Shown piece by piece: positions 32,306-42,778 of a DNA stretch of 64,000 bases. This DNA comes from Typhlomys cinereus. Lineage: Eukaryota > Chordata > Mammalia > Rodentia > Platacanthomyidae. Location of the stretch: contig JALPQD010000215.1 of assembly GCA_023101885.1 (NCBI GenBank), positions 1,860,001 through 1,924,000 on the forward strand, read 5' to 3'. The position numbers and the translations under genes are program-made. The notes beneath the pieces were generated by a model. It was not told the origin of the DNA. It was given only the letters and a program-made list of their open reading frames with translations, and did not search any database. Numbering within the stretch: position 1 is the first letter of the stretch; each line of letters opens with the position of its first letter.

Positions 32306-33197
32306 TGTTTTGGTTACATTTTGGTGTCAACTTGATGATTGCAGACTGTTTGGGTCGCAGCTGTGGGAGGTTAATGGTTGGAATGGCCCCTGAACAAGTC
32401 TGCAGCTACTTGACTGATTGCTGTGGAGAACCCAGCCCGTAGTGGGTGGTACTTTCCAGTGGTGAACCAGATAACAGGAGGTCCAAGAAGAAGGGATTTG
32501 ATCTTCCCATATCCGGTGTCGACTTGCTGTGCAGTCCACTCTGAGCATGGTTCGCTTTTAGAGCATCGTGGCCTTCTTGGTTGCTGCTGCCGTCACCTCC
32601 ATCCTTGGCTGACTCGGAGCTTCACCTTTTCCAGAGCCTGGCCTCTAGGCCTTGCTGCTATTGGCTGTTCATCACTGACTTCAGAGCCCAGCTGTTCTTC
32701 ACCAATGTCAGAACCCAGCGTCTTTGACCCTCCAGAGAAATAAAAGCTTGAGAACTTCTCAGAATCTTTTGGCTTTGTGGAACATTCTGGTCAAGAACGA
32801 GGCGGCTGTGGGCGCGGCTACTTTGAAGGACACTATTTTAATAAACTTATTTATGGGGGCTGAAGAGGTGGCTCAGGGATTAAGCCTCTCCTTGCAGGCG
32901 GAAGGTCCTGAGTTCGGATCCTAGACCCCACGTATAGACACCGGGCGGAAGCGGGGGCGGCCTGCGTTTCTGGTCCTGGTAGGGCGGAGCCTGTGAATCC
33001 TGGGGCAGAGTAAACAAGGAAGAGGTGGAGGCGTCCATGGTGGTTCCTGAGTTCGCCTGTGGTTCTACACACACACACACATATACACATGTGCACACAC
33101 ACATACACGCACAATTGAATAAATAAAAAAATTAAAATAAACTTATTTATATATATTACACTCTATAGATTCTATTCAGAGAACCTTGACTAATACA
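32306..33197 (+). mobile_element. Solo LTR (ERVL-MaLR-like) with 5-bp target duplication
   Basis: The element begins TGTTTTGGTTAC and ends TTGACTAATACA (TG...CA termini). It is flanked by the 5-bp direct repeat TAGAC (32,301-32,305 and 33,198-33,202). Removing the SINE inside it leaves about 596 bp. AGAGAAATAAAAGC near 32,737 is a plausible LTR polyadenylation signal. The CTAATACA terminus recalls mammalian MaLR LTRs. No internal retroviral sequence or coding region is present. Confidence 0.85.
32855..33135 (+). repeat. B2-superfamily SINE nested in the LTR
   Basis: The A-box region (GTGGCTCAGGGATTAAG), the B-box region (GAGTTCGGATCC), the GGCGGAAGCGGGGGCGGCC body, the CA tract and the (A)n/AAATAAA tail are all present. 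It is bounded by a 15-bp duplication AATAAACTTATTTAT (32,840-32,854 and 33,136-33,150). It is therefore younger than the host LTR. Confidence 0.93.
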
Positions 33198-33202
33198 TAG
33201 AC

Positions 33203-33515
33203 ATACTCTCATACATACATAGATATGCACACATACATATACACACACATACACATACATATGCATACTCACAATACACACATACACATTCATGCATGCA
33301 CACATATACACACACAAATAGATATGCATAATACATGTACATAATCATACAGTACAGCACACATACACACTCATGCATGCACACATACATATATGCACTC
33401 ACACATAGACACACACATATATACATGTGCATACTCACACAATACAACACATACATGCATGTACTCTCACACAAACACACACGCACTCATACACATAAAC
33501 ACACTGGCATTCCCC
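33203..33515. repeat. CA/CATA-rich minisatellite, right part
   Basis: Continuation of the tract at 31,885-32,300 after the LTR target duplication. Same word composition. Confidence 0.9.
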
Positions 33516-33528
33516 ACACATGCACAGT

Positions 33529-34286
33529 GTATTAGGCTTCTGCTGCTGGAACTCCCAGAGAGGGACGGGCAGTAAGTCGTACATCTAGGGTGAAGGCGTG
33601 GTCTCTGGACCGCCACCACCCACACAGGGAGCAGGAGAGCATCGTCTCTACAGAGGGTCCTCTGATCTGGGCTGAGTTTTTACTGGGTGCCAGGACGGGT
33701 CTAGGGAATCAAAGCTGAAGGCCTGTGTCAGGGAGCCTGACCCTGAGACTAAACCCTGCTCCAGAGGAAGGAACTGGAGGGCAGTGGGAGGAGCGGGGAC
33801 TGGTGGGGAAGGAGTTTTGGAGCCCACCCATTTCAGAAAGATTCCTCTGTGACTCCGCTACTCAGGGAGCTGAGCCCTCCCCCTCCCACCGCTCTTCCCA
33901 CCTTCCATGCCCTACTTCCTTCCTGGAAAGTCTGACTGTTTACCATATTCGTCATCTATTGTTGTGTAACAATTACCTTCAAATTTAGTGGCTGATATCA
34001 GCAAAAACCTGAAAACTCCAAGCAAGCGTAGGCTCCCGGCTGTTAGTGAGGGGAGCGGCAGGACTGTCCCCCGCCCTTTGAAGGAGGTGGGGGTGCCGAG
34101 CTGCCTCAGGATGCTGCCCACACCAGAGTTCAGATTCTCAGATCCCACACAAAATGCCAAGTGGGTTGGCAGCCCCAGCCTCAGAAGGCAGAGACTGGGA
34201 ATCCTCAGAGCAAGCTGGCTAACCAGACAACCTTATCAGAGCCCTCTGGGTTTGATTAGCCATCCTGTGCCAAAAAGAATAAGGTA
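33529..34286. other. Non-coding stretch, possibly containing an old antisense LTR
   Basis: It starts TGTATTAGGCTTCTGCTGCT, which looks like the reversed end of a MaLR-type LTR. CATCTATTGTTGTGTAACAA at 33,953-33,972 resembles an old interspersed repeat. Boundaries cannot be set and no exon is recognised. Confidence 0.3.
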
Positions 34287-34575
34287 GGGTTGGGGAGCTG
34301 GCTCAGGGGTTAATGCCTTTGCCTCCCAAGCAAAAGAACCTGAGTTTGAATCCCCAGATCCCATGTAAAAATGCCAGACAGAGATGGTGGTGGTTTGTAC
34401 TTCCAAACCTGGAAGGCAGAGCCTGGAAACCCCAGAGCAAAAAGATAAAGAGACAGAGCAATCCCCAAAGATGCCCAGTGTCACCTCTGTGCCTCTACAG
34501 ACAGACACACATGCAAACATGCATAGGCACATGCAAACATGCATACGCACATGCAAACATGCATCCACAGGCATA
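34287..34575 (+). repeat. B2-superfamily SINE
   Basis: GGGGAGCTGGCTCAGGGGTT, GAGTTTGAATCC, CTGGAAGGCAGAGCCTGGAA and an ACACATGCAAACATGC-rich tail. More diverged than the copies at 32,855 and 58,551. Confidence 0.85.
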
Positions 34576-36486
34576 CACGTGGGGGTTGGGGAAAAACCCT
34601 GTCTACAAGGCTGACAAGCTGACCTAAGCTGTTGGCAGGCGCCCCCAGTCCCCTCTCCTGTAGGAACTGCCCCTTCAGACTCACAACACGTGACTATCTC
34701 CCCCAGAGCAAGACCAAGGTAGAAGTCACTATGGTTTTCTCAACCTGCCCTCAGACTGTTTCCACTGAGCCACACGGGCCCGTGTGTGGTAGGGACTTTG
34801 TGTGGGGTGCAAGTCCCAGAAGGAAGGTCCCATCACGTCCTCCTGGGGCCGGTGGGTCACACTTGGTTCACACCAGGGAACCGGAAGTTCAAGTTCCAAC
34901 TTGTTCAAAGGAATGAGATTGGAACAGCTGCGGGGTAAGGGTGCCCTGTGGGCAATCCACCGCTCCAGGAGAGGTGGATTCTGGGAATCCATAGTACTCA
35001 GCCCCTTGATTCATGGTCACCCAGAACTGATGAGGTAGGAATGTTCCAGAAGTTCTTTATAAGGTTAGCAAGAGCTGGGGATTTGGCCCTAGGGAATGTA
35101 GCCATTCTCAGGGGCATTTGGAGTGTCCAGGTAGAGGACTTCTCTCCCAAGGAGCCACGCCAGGGTGCAGATGGTCCCTCCATGCCCTCCTTGGGCTGAG
35201 CTTCCTGTTGGTAAGGTCGTGGACTGCCCGCACCCCAATGCACTGGAGGACGGAGAGAAGACAGGAATGTCTGGTCAAGGGTGAGGGAGGGCATGTGCGA
35301 TCCAGCCCTGTGCCCTTGCTGGGCACAGAAGGGTGCCCCTGGTAAGCTGGCAAGGGTCAGACTGAGAATGTCCCCAGCAGCCCTCCCCACGTGTGCCCAC
35401 AGAGGCAGCATCTGTGGGTATCAACTGCCGCAGGGCAGCCCTCCCTCCCGCCCCTGCACCTCTGGAGATACCTGGCAAAAGGGAGCAGAGGCTGCTGGAC
35501 TCCACGCCAGCCCGAGTGCTGCCCGTCGGCCATGTGCCCAGCCCGTGGCCAGCCAGCCTGCGTTATTACACCATTTGTCTGGCCCCCGCCTGGAGGGAGG
35601 CTGGGGGCGGGGCGGGGAACCTCTCGCTTTCACTCTGGTCCGGATCTGGGGCAGCCACAGGCCCCCGGGAGCTGGCGGTCGCTGGCCTTTGTGGCCTGGC
35701 CTGTCGCCGCTGACCCCTGGCAGGTCCCGGGCTCCAGAGCCACAGGACAGAAGCCACCGATGGGTGGGCTCCTTCATGTCCTTATTCGGCTCTGACTCCT
35801 TCCCCTTGGCATCTGCAGGCATCTGCAACCTGGCCCCACTCCACCTCGGTCTGCAACATGAGCTCTAAACAGAGGATTTTACTACCTTTCAGGTTCCCGG
35901 CCAAACCCGCCACATGCATTAAATCCCCGTGAATGAGAACAGGCCTCCTGCCATTATTCCAATCCTATTTTGGGTTCAGAGATGTCAAGCACTTCCACCA
36001 AGGTCACACAGTGAGAAAGAGAGAAGTATCATTCACCAGATGTTTCCATAGATGACCGTGCTCCATGACACCCCATGTTTTAGGCACCCCGTCCTTGATC
36101 CCACTTACTGATTACTTCCTGGTGTTTTGCCTTGCCAAATGTTCTCTCCATCTAAAGTCGGGGTGTCTGAAGGTCTCTGTGGGTGGACTGGTCAGTGAGT
36201 GTCATGGGGGTCCCAGGAAAAGGAGGGTTTGTGACTGTTACCAAGATATTTAGCTGCCAATGTAAGTGCCAGCCAGCCGTCACCCCGGCTCCTGGGCGTC
36301 CCATCGTGGGTAACTACTGGTGCCCCACACCAGCCATTCTCTGCCAGGAAGGCGAGGGCAGGTGAGCAGGTGTGTCCAATTCAGTCACACGCTAGGGTCA
36401 GGCTGGTGGGGGTCACTTTGTAAGCCCCTATCATGTAAAAGAATGAAGCCTGTGTCTTCAGCCCAAAGAGGAACCACAGGAGGCGG
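34576..36486. other. Non-coding stretch
   Basis: No exon is recognised. A minus-strand MIR relic lies at about 35,955-36,020 (CCAAGGTCACACAGTGAG). The GC-rich part at 35.4-35.8 kb has overlapping open frames but no recognisable domain. Confidence 0.45.
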
Positions 36487-36868
36487 GGAGAGAGAGAGAG
36501 GGAGGGAAGGAGGAAGGAAGGAGGAAAGGAAAGAGAGAGAGAGAGAGATGGAGGAGGGAAGGAAGGAGGAAAGAAAAGAGAGAGAGAGGGATGGAGGGAG
36601 GGAGGGAGGGACGGAGGGAGGGACGAAGGGAGGGACGGAGGGAGGGACGGAGGGAGGGAGGAGGAAGGAGGAGAGAGAGAGGGATGGAGGGAGGGAGGGA
36701 CGGAGGGAGGGACGGAGGGAGGGAGGGATGGAGGGAGGAGGAAAGGAAGGAGAGAGAGAGGGAGGGACGGAGGAGGAGGGATGGAGGGAGGAGGAAAGGA
36801 AGGAGAGAGAGAGGGAGGGACGGAGGGAAGGACGGAGGGAGGGAGGGAGGAAGGGAGGGAGGGAGGTG
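36487..36868. repeat. GGGA/GGAC purine minisatellite, about 380 bp
   Basis: Higher-order variants of GGAGGGAGGGACGGAGG and GGAGGAAAGGAAGGAG, purine except for scattered C and T. The 358-residue minus-strand open frame over it is Pro/Ser/Leu low-complexity and not a gene. Confidence 0.97.
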
Positions 36869-37110
36869 TGGGTAGGCAGGAAGGCCAGTAACGTGTTTCC
36901 TGCCAGGCCTGGTACAGTGGGCTGACCCAGCCCTTCGCCTCAGACTGCTGGGGGGTGTTGCATGCCAAGAGTCGACCTGGGCCAGGGGAGACCCAGGTCT
37001 CTGCATGCCAGACCACTGAGCTGGGAAGGAGTGTAGAGACCTTTTACTCTCTGTTCTCAGGGGTAGACGGCAGCAGAACCGGGCTTCCCCCAGCCTGTCC
37101 CTTGGGCAGT
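36869..37110. other. Single-copy interval
   Basis: No feature is recognised. Confidence 0.4.

Positions 37111-37152
<42 letters not shown>
37111..37152. repeat. (CA)n microsatellite
   Basis: CA run of about 40 bp. Confidence 0.97.
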
Positions 37153-37155
<3 letters not shown>

Positions 37156-38259
37156 ATGCTGATACCACGTCTCTACCTGGCCCCTGGCACAGGTCGCTGG
37201 CCAGGCAGCTGCCTCTGGTCAGCTCCTTGGACCCAGCAGCTGTCCTCACAGCAGCCCCTCCCCGCCTCTCTAGTCCCTTCAAATCTGCATCTACACCCAG
37301 CTCACTCTGGGGAGCCAGTCCAGCCCACGCGAGAACAACCCCAGCTTGCCTTGACCTGGAGTCGGGCCAGGTCGGGGTTCCAGCATCCCCTCTTCTGAGG
37401 AGAGGGCTTCCTGACACAGTCCCCAGAGACAAGGACAGTGGCATCCGATCATTGGGAACCAGCACCAAGAGGAGGAAGGCGAGGACGGGAGACAGTGCCA
37501 GAAGCTGGAACTGGGACCCCCAACCCATGCACACATTCAGGCGTCTACATCAGGGTGCAGTCACAGGCTCGGGGCAGTCCAGTCTCCTTGGAGAAGGTCG
37601 CGTGCCTCCTCCACCTGCAAGAGCAAGTGACGTCCGGTACTGACCTATGTGCTCCGCCACCCAGGACATGATGAGGTGGGATGTGCTGGGTGTAAATGGC
37701 AGAAACCACTGGAGCCATCGGAACCAGCTTCAGTTCAAAACATGACATTTGGGTTCCCATGCGAACGTGGGCACCTCGGAGAGGGCCATCAGCCCCTGGC
37801 CGCTGCCCTAGCGCAGTGACCCCGTGGGCCAGGCCCCAGGTCTCCTGGTCAAGAAAGCCTGGCCAGAGTCCACAACGCTAGAGGATTCCCACCGGCCCAG
37901 TGGGGGTCACATGCTGGCCTTGGGCCAATCACTGCAGTCAGGGTGGTGAGGGCGGATTCCTGGCCGGCCTGGGACAGTCACCGGGTAACCACGAGGAGGC
38001 TTCAAACAAGGCAGGATGGGTGGGCGCTGGGGAGGGGAGAGACCGCTTTCCTATAAGCACATGGACTTCAGTTCTAGCGTCAGAAGCCATAGCTTAAAAA
38101 AGGGGGAGAGGAGAGGTTGTGCCAGGACGGGTCTGTAATCTCAGTTTGGGGGAGACAGGGACAGAGTGGGTCTCTGGGACTTCACAGCTAGAGTCCAGAC
38201 TATTTGTTGAGAGGTCTAAAATAAAGTGCAGTGACTCCCAAGGTCGTCTTCTGGCTTAA

Positions 38260-38260
<1 letters not shown>
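37153..38260. other. Non-coding stretch with a B1-like fragment
   Basis: A B1-like fragment lies at about 38,112-38,215 (GGACGGGTCTGTAATCTCAG). No exon is recognised. Confidence 0.45.
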
Positions 38261-38302
<42 letters not shown>

Positions 38303-38560
38303 TACTCCCCATGTGTGCACATGCACACTCAATACACACACGTGCACACACATATGCACACATGTACACACATACACACCCTTACTTTCCATGTGTGCAC
38401 ATGCACATCTCCATACACACACGTGCATACCCCCCATGTGCACAAGCACATATGCACACCCTCAGCCACATAAACATGCATATCCTCATCCATACATGTG
38501 TTTTGTAGGCACTGCACACATGCATGCAAACATGCACACACATGTACAACCTCACCCACA
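38261..38560. repeat. (CA)n microsatellite with degenerate CA-rich extension
   Basis: A pure CA run at about 38,262-38,299 is followed by about 260 bp of CACATGCACAC-type words. Two copies of CCATGTGTGCACATGCACA lie near 38,308 and 38,389. Confidence 0.93.
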
Positions 38561-39371
38561 CATAGAAAAGTGGTGTCTCTAGCCAGGGACTTTTCAAAGT
38601 GCCCGCTGTGGAGTTGCTTCAGACTTTACAACAGAAGTGCAGAAATGACACTCAGAGTTCCCACGTCCCTCCATGCGGCTTCCCCTGACGTTTGCGGCCA
38701 CCATGCCACGGAACACGTGTCAAAGAATTCCCGTCATATGTTACCGTTAACAACTACCCACCTGCTCCCCCCACCTCTTCCCTCTCCCATGTCTGTTTTC
38801 TGTTCCGGATCTACCGCGGAACACACACCGCATTCAGTCTCCCCGTCTCCTGTGGCCTCCGACAGTTTCTCCTTCTGTCCTTGTTTTTCACGACCTCGAG
38901 TCTCCAAGTCCTGGCCAGGTACTCTGGGAACGTCCCTCCACCGGGGTGGGTCTGACACCTTGTCATTGGTCTGAGCTGCAGAGGACAGAGGGTCGCATGG
39001 CGGCCTGCGTCTCTGAGGTCAGCGGCAAGCACCGTGCGCCTCAGCAGGCCTCACCTCGGCTGCGTGGCTAAGGTCGGGGTCTTCTCTACTCGATGGGCAA
39101 ACTGCGGCCTGGAGAGGGTCACCTCCCTGCACTACAGTGGGGTAGAGGGTAACGTCGTCTGACACCCATCACCTCGAGGTCCAGGAAGTTCTTATGGGGA
39201 AACTGAGCAGGAGCCTCACTGTGGGAACAGGAAGGGGTGCAGAGCACACCACGACACCTCCATCCTGTGGCCACAGGAGGGTTGAACCCGAACTCAGGAC
39301 AACAGGCCCTGGGGACCCCGAAGCCTCAGTAGATGCCGCCAAGAGAGGAGTGGAGGGGGTAGCGCATGGAC
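38561..39371. other. Non-coding stretch
   Basis: No exon or repeat family is recognised. Confidence 0.45.
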
Positions 39372-40590
39372 CTCGGGAAGGAAGGAAGGGGTGGAAAGCA
39401 GGATTGGGCCACAGCCACCCAGGAGGGCTCCCTGGAGGAGACACAGTGTCCAGGGACAGGAAAGCCACGCAGCGTGAGGTCCCACAGGACACGGGCAGGG
39501 GAGGGGAGGGCTTTAAGACCTCAGGCCTTGAGTCCCATAGTCCAGGTTCAAATCCTCCACTTCCACTTCCTGACTGCACACCACGCTGTAACAGTTACTG
39601 TTAACTGTTGCTGTGAGAGCATCAAAGTCAAGCAACTTAAGGGAGAAAGGGAGATTCATTCAGCTTACGGTTCCAGAGGGGAGAAACAATTTCTCATGGC
39701 AGAGGTGGCATGGCTGGCCGGCCAAAGCTGGAGGAGGCTACATCACTGCGGACATCTTGGAAGCTGAGAGCTGCAGACCGCTTGCTGCAAAGGCAGACTT
39801 CTCCTGGAGGTCAGGCGGGACTCATCCACCTCAAGACCCACCCCTTGTGACTGCCTTCCTCCAGCAAGGCTCCATCTCTCAAGGTACCATGATCTTGCCA
39901 AACACATGAGACTGTGGGGGACACATTTCAAGCCATGACACACGCTCACCCAGGGCTCTCCAGCCCCCCCATCTGGCTGTTCTGTGCCCACCTGAAATGC
40001 CACATCCCGAGCCAGTGCCACCCACCAGCCCAACGCCACCACAGACATCAGGACCCCAGGGCAAGGTCTGCTGCAGGCGACTGTCACACAGCATGAAGGT
40101 CTCAGGCAGGAAAGCAGCACAGCCCACCACTGAGCGTGGGGACGTCCACCGAGGGCTGCAGACCACCACACAGAGAGATGTCACCGCACAGCCTGCCCAG
40201 CCTGGGGGACCACCTGAGCCCTTGGGGTTGGACACTCTTGTGTCCCTGAAGCCCCTGCTGCCCGCACAGGCCCTGGTGGTCTGCTGCCCTGACCAGGATG
40301 CCCCCCCGGCGGTTCCCCCTGGCCGCTCTCCCCTGTCCTGCCCCCCTGTGCCAGGCTGCATGAGCCCAGCTCCAGGGTCCAGCCTGCAGTCACATCGCAC
40401 GTCCGTTAATTTTATGGCTCTAATATCTTTGCCAGGAACCTGGTGTGCACTGGACCCCGCAGGCCGAGGGGTCAGCTCCCCCATGGGCTCTCAGGCCTGC
40501 TGCCCGCCCACAGTTTGGAGGCTTCAGATGAAAGAAGGTGCTACACCTGCATGCACGGGCCTTTAGCAAATACAGAATGAAAAATTATGA
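39372..40590 (+). repeat. Inverted segmental duplication, arm 1
   Basis: Apart from an inserted LTR (39,587-39,940), this arm matches the reverse complement of 54,355-55,248. I count by eye about ten substitutions over some 500 bp (about 98% identity). Matching long open frames in both arms reflect the recent duplication rather than coding function. It contains an AT-rich core (GTTAATTTTATGGCTCTAAT) that looks like a conserved element, and a MIR-like segment near 39,541. Confidence 0.93.
39587..39940 (-). mobile_element. Solo LTR (rodent MaLR-like), minus strand
   Basis: Read on the minus strand it begins TGTCATGGCTTGAAATGTGT and continues with CCCCCACAGTCTCATGTGTT, the start typical of rodent MaLR (ORR1/MT-type) LTRs, and ends in CA. 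The 5-bp repeat CACGC flanks it (39,582-39,586 and 39,941-39,945). The other duplication arm has a single uninterrupted CACGC, that is, an empty site. No internal retroviral region is present. Confidence 0.85.
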
Positions 40591-40743
40591 CCAGTCTTAG
40601 GGCTGTTTGCGTGTATGTTTGCTGTTTTTCGTTAGTTTGTTTTTAGTGCTGCATTTCAATTACAAATAGTTAAGTAAGGCTCTAATATGCCCATGGAATG
40701 TGTTGTTCAGAAAGGCATGAGATATTTGTTCCGTTTTGTTTTA
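40591..40743. other. Single-copy AT-rich interval
   Basis: No feature is recognised. Confidence 0.4.
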
Positions 40744-40885
40744 CTTTTCAGACAAGGTTTCATGTGATTGATCCGGCCTAGCTAGCCTCAGATTTGCTAA
40801 GTAGCTGAGGTTGGATTTGAACTCCTGATCCTCCTGCCCTACCTTCAGGCGCCAGGATGATACACACGTGCTAACACACTCAGAC
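40744..40885 (-). repeat. B1-like SINE
   Basis: CAGACAAGGTTTCATGTGAT, GCCTAGCTAGCCTCAG, GAACTCCTGATCCTCCTG and CAGGCGCCAGGATG are reverse-complement B1 landmarks in order. Confidence 0.75.
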
Positions 40886-40993
40886 TTTTTGGGAGGGTGT
40901 GCTTTCGTACGGGCGAAGAGAGAACATAAAAATAGAAGCAGAGTTATGAATCCCCAGGAAAGGGCACATCACACCCGTGACCCGTGCCGGCTC

Positions 40994-41001
40994 TGACGTC
41001 A
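40994..41001. promoter_or_regulatory. CRE palindrome
   Basis: A perfect TGACGTCA in CTCTGACGTCACATG, not in a CpG island. Confidence 0.35.
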
Positions 41002-41283
41002 CATGTCTGGAGCCTTTGAATTTCACCTCTTCTCTCCCACGGAATAACCAAGGTCACTCTGAGAAGCAACTGGAGATTCTCTAGCACGAGGACAAGACAA
41101 AGAGACCACTACGAAATCAATGGCTTTGTCACAAGGCAGAAAAGAGACCAAAAGCCCAGAGGTGTGATTCCAAGCGGCCAGAAAAAAACAAGTGTGACAT
41201 TCTGTCATCTGGGTATTTGGGAAGCTAGGCGCGTAGTGAGCGGTAGCCAAAGGGAACGGGTTAACCACTGGGCAAAATTATAG

Positions 41284-41284
<1 letters not shown>

Positions 41285-41327
<43 letters not shown>
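41285..41327. repeat. (TG)n microsatellite
   Basis: TG run of about 42 bp. Confidence 0.97.
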
Positions 41328-41419
41328 ACTTAAATACAGATGACAACCTCGGGGTCCTTCCTTAGGTCACCCATCTTGTCTTTTGAGGCAGGGTCTTCCT
41401 AAGTTACCCTTTCTGCGGT

Positions 41420-41763
41420 TGTGAGATAATGTCCAAACACAAGCCACTCGAAGGGGAGAAAAGGGAGATTTCTATGGCTGGTGGTTCCAGAGGGGCGACG
41501 TCGTCCTTTATGGCGGAAAAGGTGCAGCAGGGTCAGAAGCTGGAGGCAGCTCAGGTCACGTCCATCATCACCGTGGAGGGCGAGCGCGCAGCAGCAGACG
41601 TCTAGACTACCAGCGGGAGAAGGGCGTGGCTACCCAAACTCAAGGCCCGTGCCCTGCGCCATGCCTTCCTCTAGCTAAAGTTGCTACGACCTTCCCGAAT
41701 ACTGACAGCGGCTAAGGACGCAAACACGTGAGCCTGGGGGACACGTCGCGTTCAAACCCTGCC
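41420..41763 (-). mobile_element. LTR (rodent MaLR-like), older copy, minus strand
   Basis: It parallels the LTR at 39,587 segment by segment: GAAGGGGAGAAAAGGGAGAT, GGTTCCAGAGGGGCGAC, ATGCCTTCCTCTAGC, and GTGAGCCTGGGGGACACG at the right end. It is more diverged, and no clear target duplication remains. Confidence 0.65.
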
Positions 41764-42079
41764 GGTGGGACAAGACAAACATTTTACCAGCCGAGCTGCC
41801 TCCCCAACACTTGCCAAAACACCATCTCTCATGGAGTAATGCCAGTGGGGAAGGGGGATCTGAACATTAATCCCACGGTGCGGAAGGGGACAACCCTCGC
41901 AGAGACGTGGCCACAGGGGCTTGGCTTTGCACACAACAAAATCTCTGCCGGACAGGTCATCTGACTTGGGCCTGTGGGCATGAGGGTGTGGCAGGCACCA
42001 CAGGTGAGGCACTGTGCCTGGCTCCAAGCCCATAGTGAAGCGCTGTTTCCGTTTTCCCAGAGTCCCTTGCAGCTGGGTA
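41764..42079. other. Single-copy interval
   Basis: Nothing is recognised apart from short GC-rich words. Confidence 0.4.
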
Positions 42080-42150
42080 AGCCAAGCTGACCAATGAGCT
42101 CACGGAAAGCCTATAAAGAAGCTTCTATAAAGTTTTTCCTTTTCTATGCA
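42080..42150 (+). promoter_or_regulatory. CCAAT/TATA-like cluster, probably within an old repeat
   Basis: GACCAATGAG (about 42,090) precedes CCTATAAAG (about 42,110) by some 20 bp, and a second CTATAAAG follows at about 42,126. The upstream CCCTTGCAGCTGGG and CCAATGAG words recall an ancient mammalian repeat, so this may be a fossil LTR-type promoter rather than a gene promoter. Confidence 0.25.
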
Positions 42151-42454
42151 ACAGAGTCAGACAGCCCCCACGGGTGAAGGTTCCACCTTTCCTCTACCAT
42201 CTCCTGGCCTGAACTGAAGCCAGCCACACGGTCACTTGGTCCCTCCTCCGGTTTCCTGTCACTCAAGGACAACAGCAGGCCTGCACCGTCTCAGTCCCTA
42301 AACCTCCCACCTGGCCTCTCGGTCCTCACTCAAGCCCTGGATGACCTTGCATCACACCTGGGGGAGCCTAGGGTGGAGGAGGCTGCTTACCTCATGACGG
42401 TCAGGAAGCAGACAGAGATGCGGGGGAGGTGGGAGACAGAATGCACCCTTTTCT
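42151..42454. other. Single-copy interval
   Basis: No feature is recognised. Confidence 0.4.
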
Positions 42455-42778
42455 TTTAAACTTTATTTATTTATTTTGCATATGCATGTGCGTGTGCATG
42501 TGTGTGTGTGTGTGTGTGTATGCGTGTGGTGTGTGTGTATCAGAGGGCACTCACTGTGTGCCCCCATGGAGGGCCAAGGGCGACTTCAGCAATCATCTTG
42601 GATTGCTTCTACCTCCTTTTTGCTTTACTCTGGGATTTCCCAGGCTCCGCCCACCAGGACCAGAAGCGCAGGCCTCTGCGTTTCCACGTGGTATTTTTGA
42701 CGTGGGACCTGGGATCCGAACTCAGCTCCTCCTGCCTGCAAGGCAGAGTCTTAACCCCCGAGCCATCTCTCCAGCTCA
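42455..42778 (-). repeat. B2-superfamily SINE
   Basis: From the left: AAACTTTATTTATTTATTTT tail, TG-rich tract, GGATTGCTTCTACCTCC, TTCCCAGGCTCCGCCCACC, GGGATCCGAACTCAG, and GAGCCATCTCTCCAGC at the head. This is the complete order of the local B2-type element in reverse. Confidence 0.9.

Noticed and set aside
32306..33197. Intact endogenous retrovirus
   Set aside because: Only a solo LTR is present. No gag, pol or env sequence lies within or beside it.
36458..37534. Longest open frame (358 codons, minus strand)
   Set aside because: Most of it translates the GGGA purine minisatellite and a CA run into Pro/Ser/Leu and Cys/Val low-complexity. There is no domain and no start or splice support.
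39879..40566. Matching open frames of about 200 codons in both arms of the inverted duplication (also 54,375-55,095)
   Set aside because: Similarity is explained by recent duplication. Frames are open on both strands, differences are not biased to synonymous sites, and no protein family is recognised.
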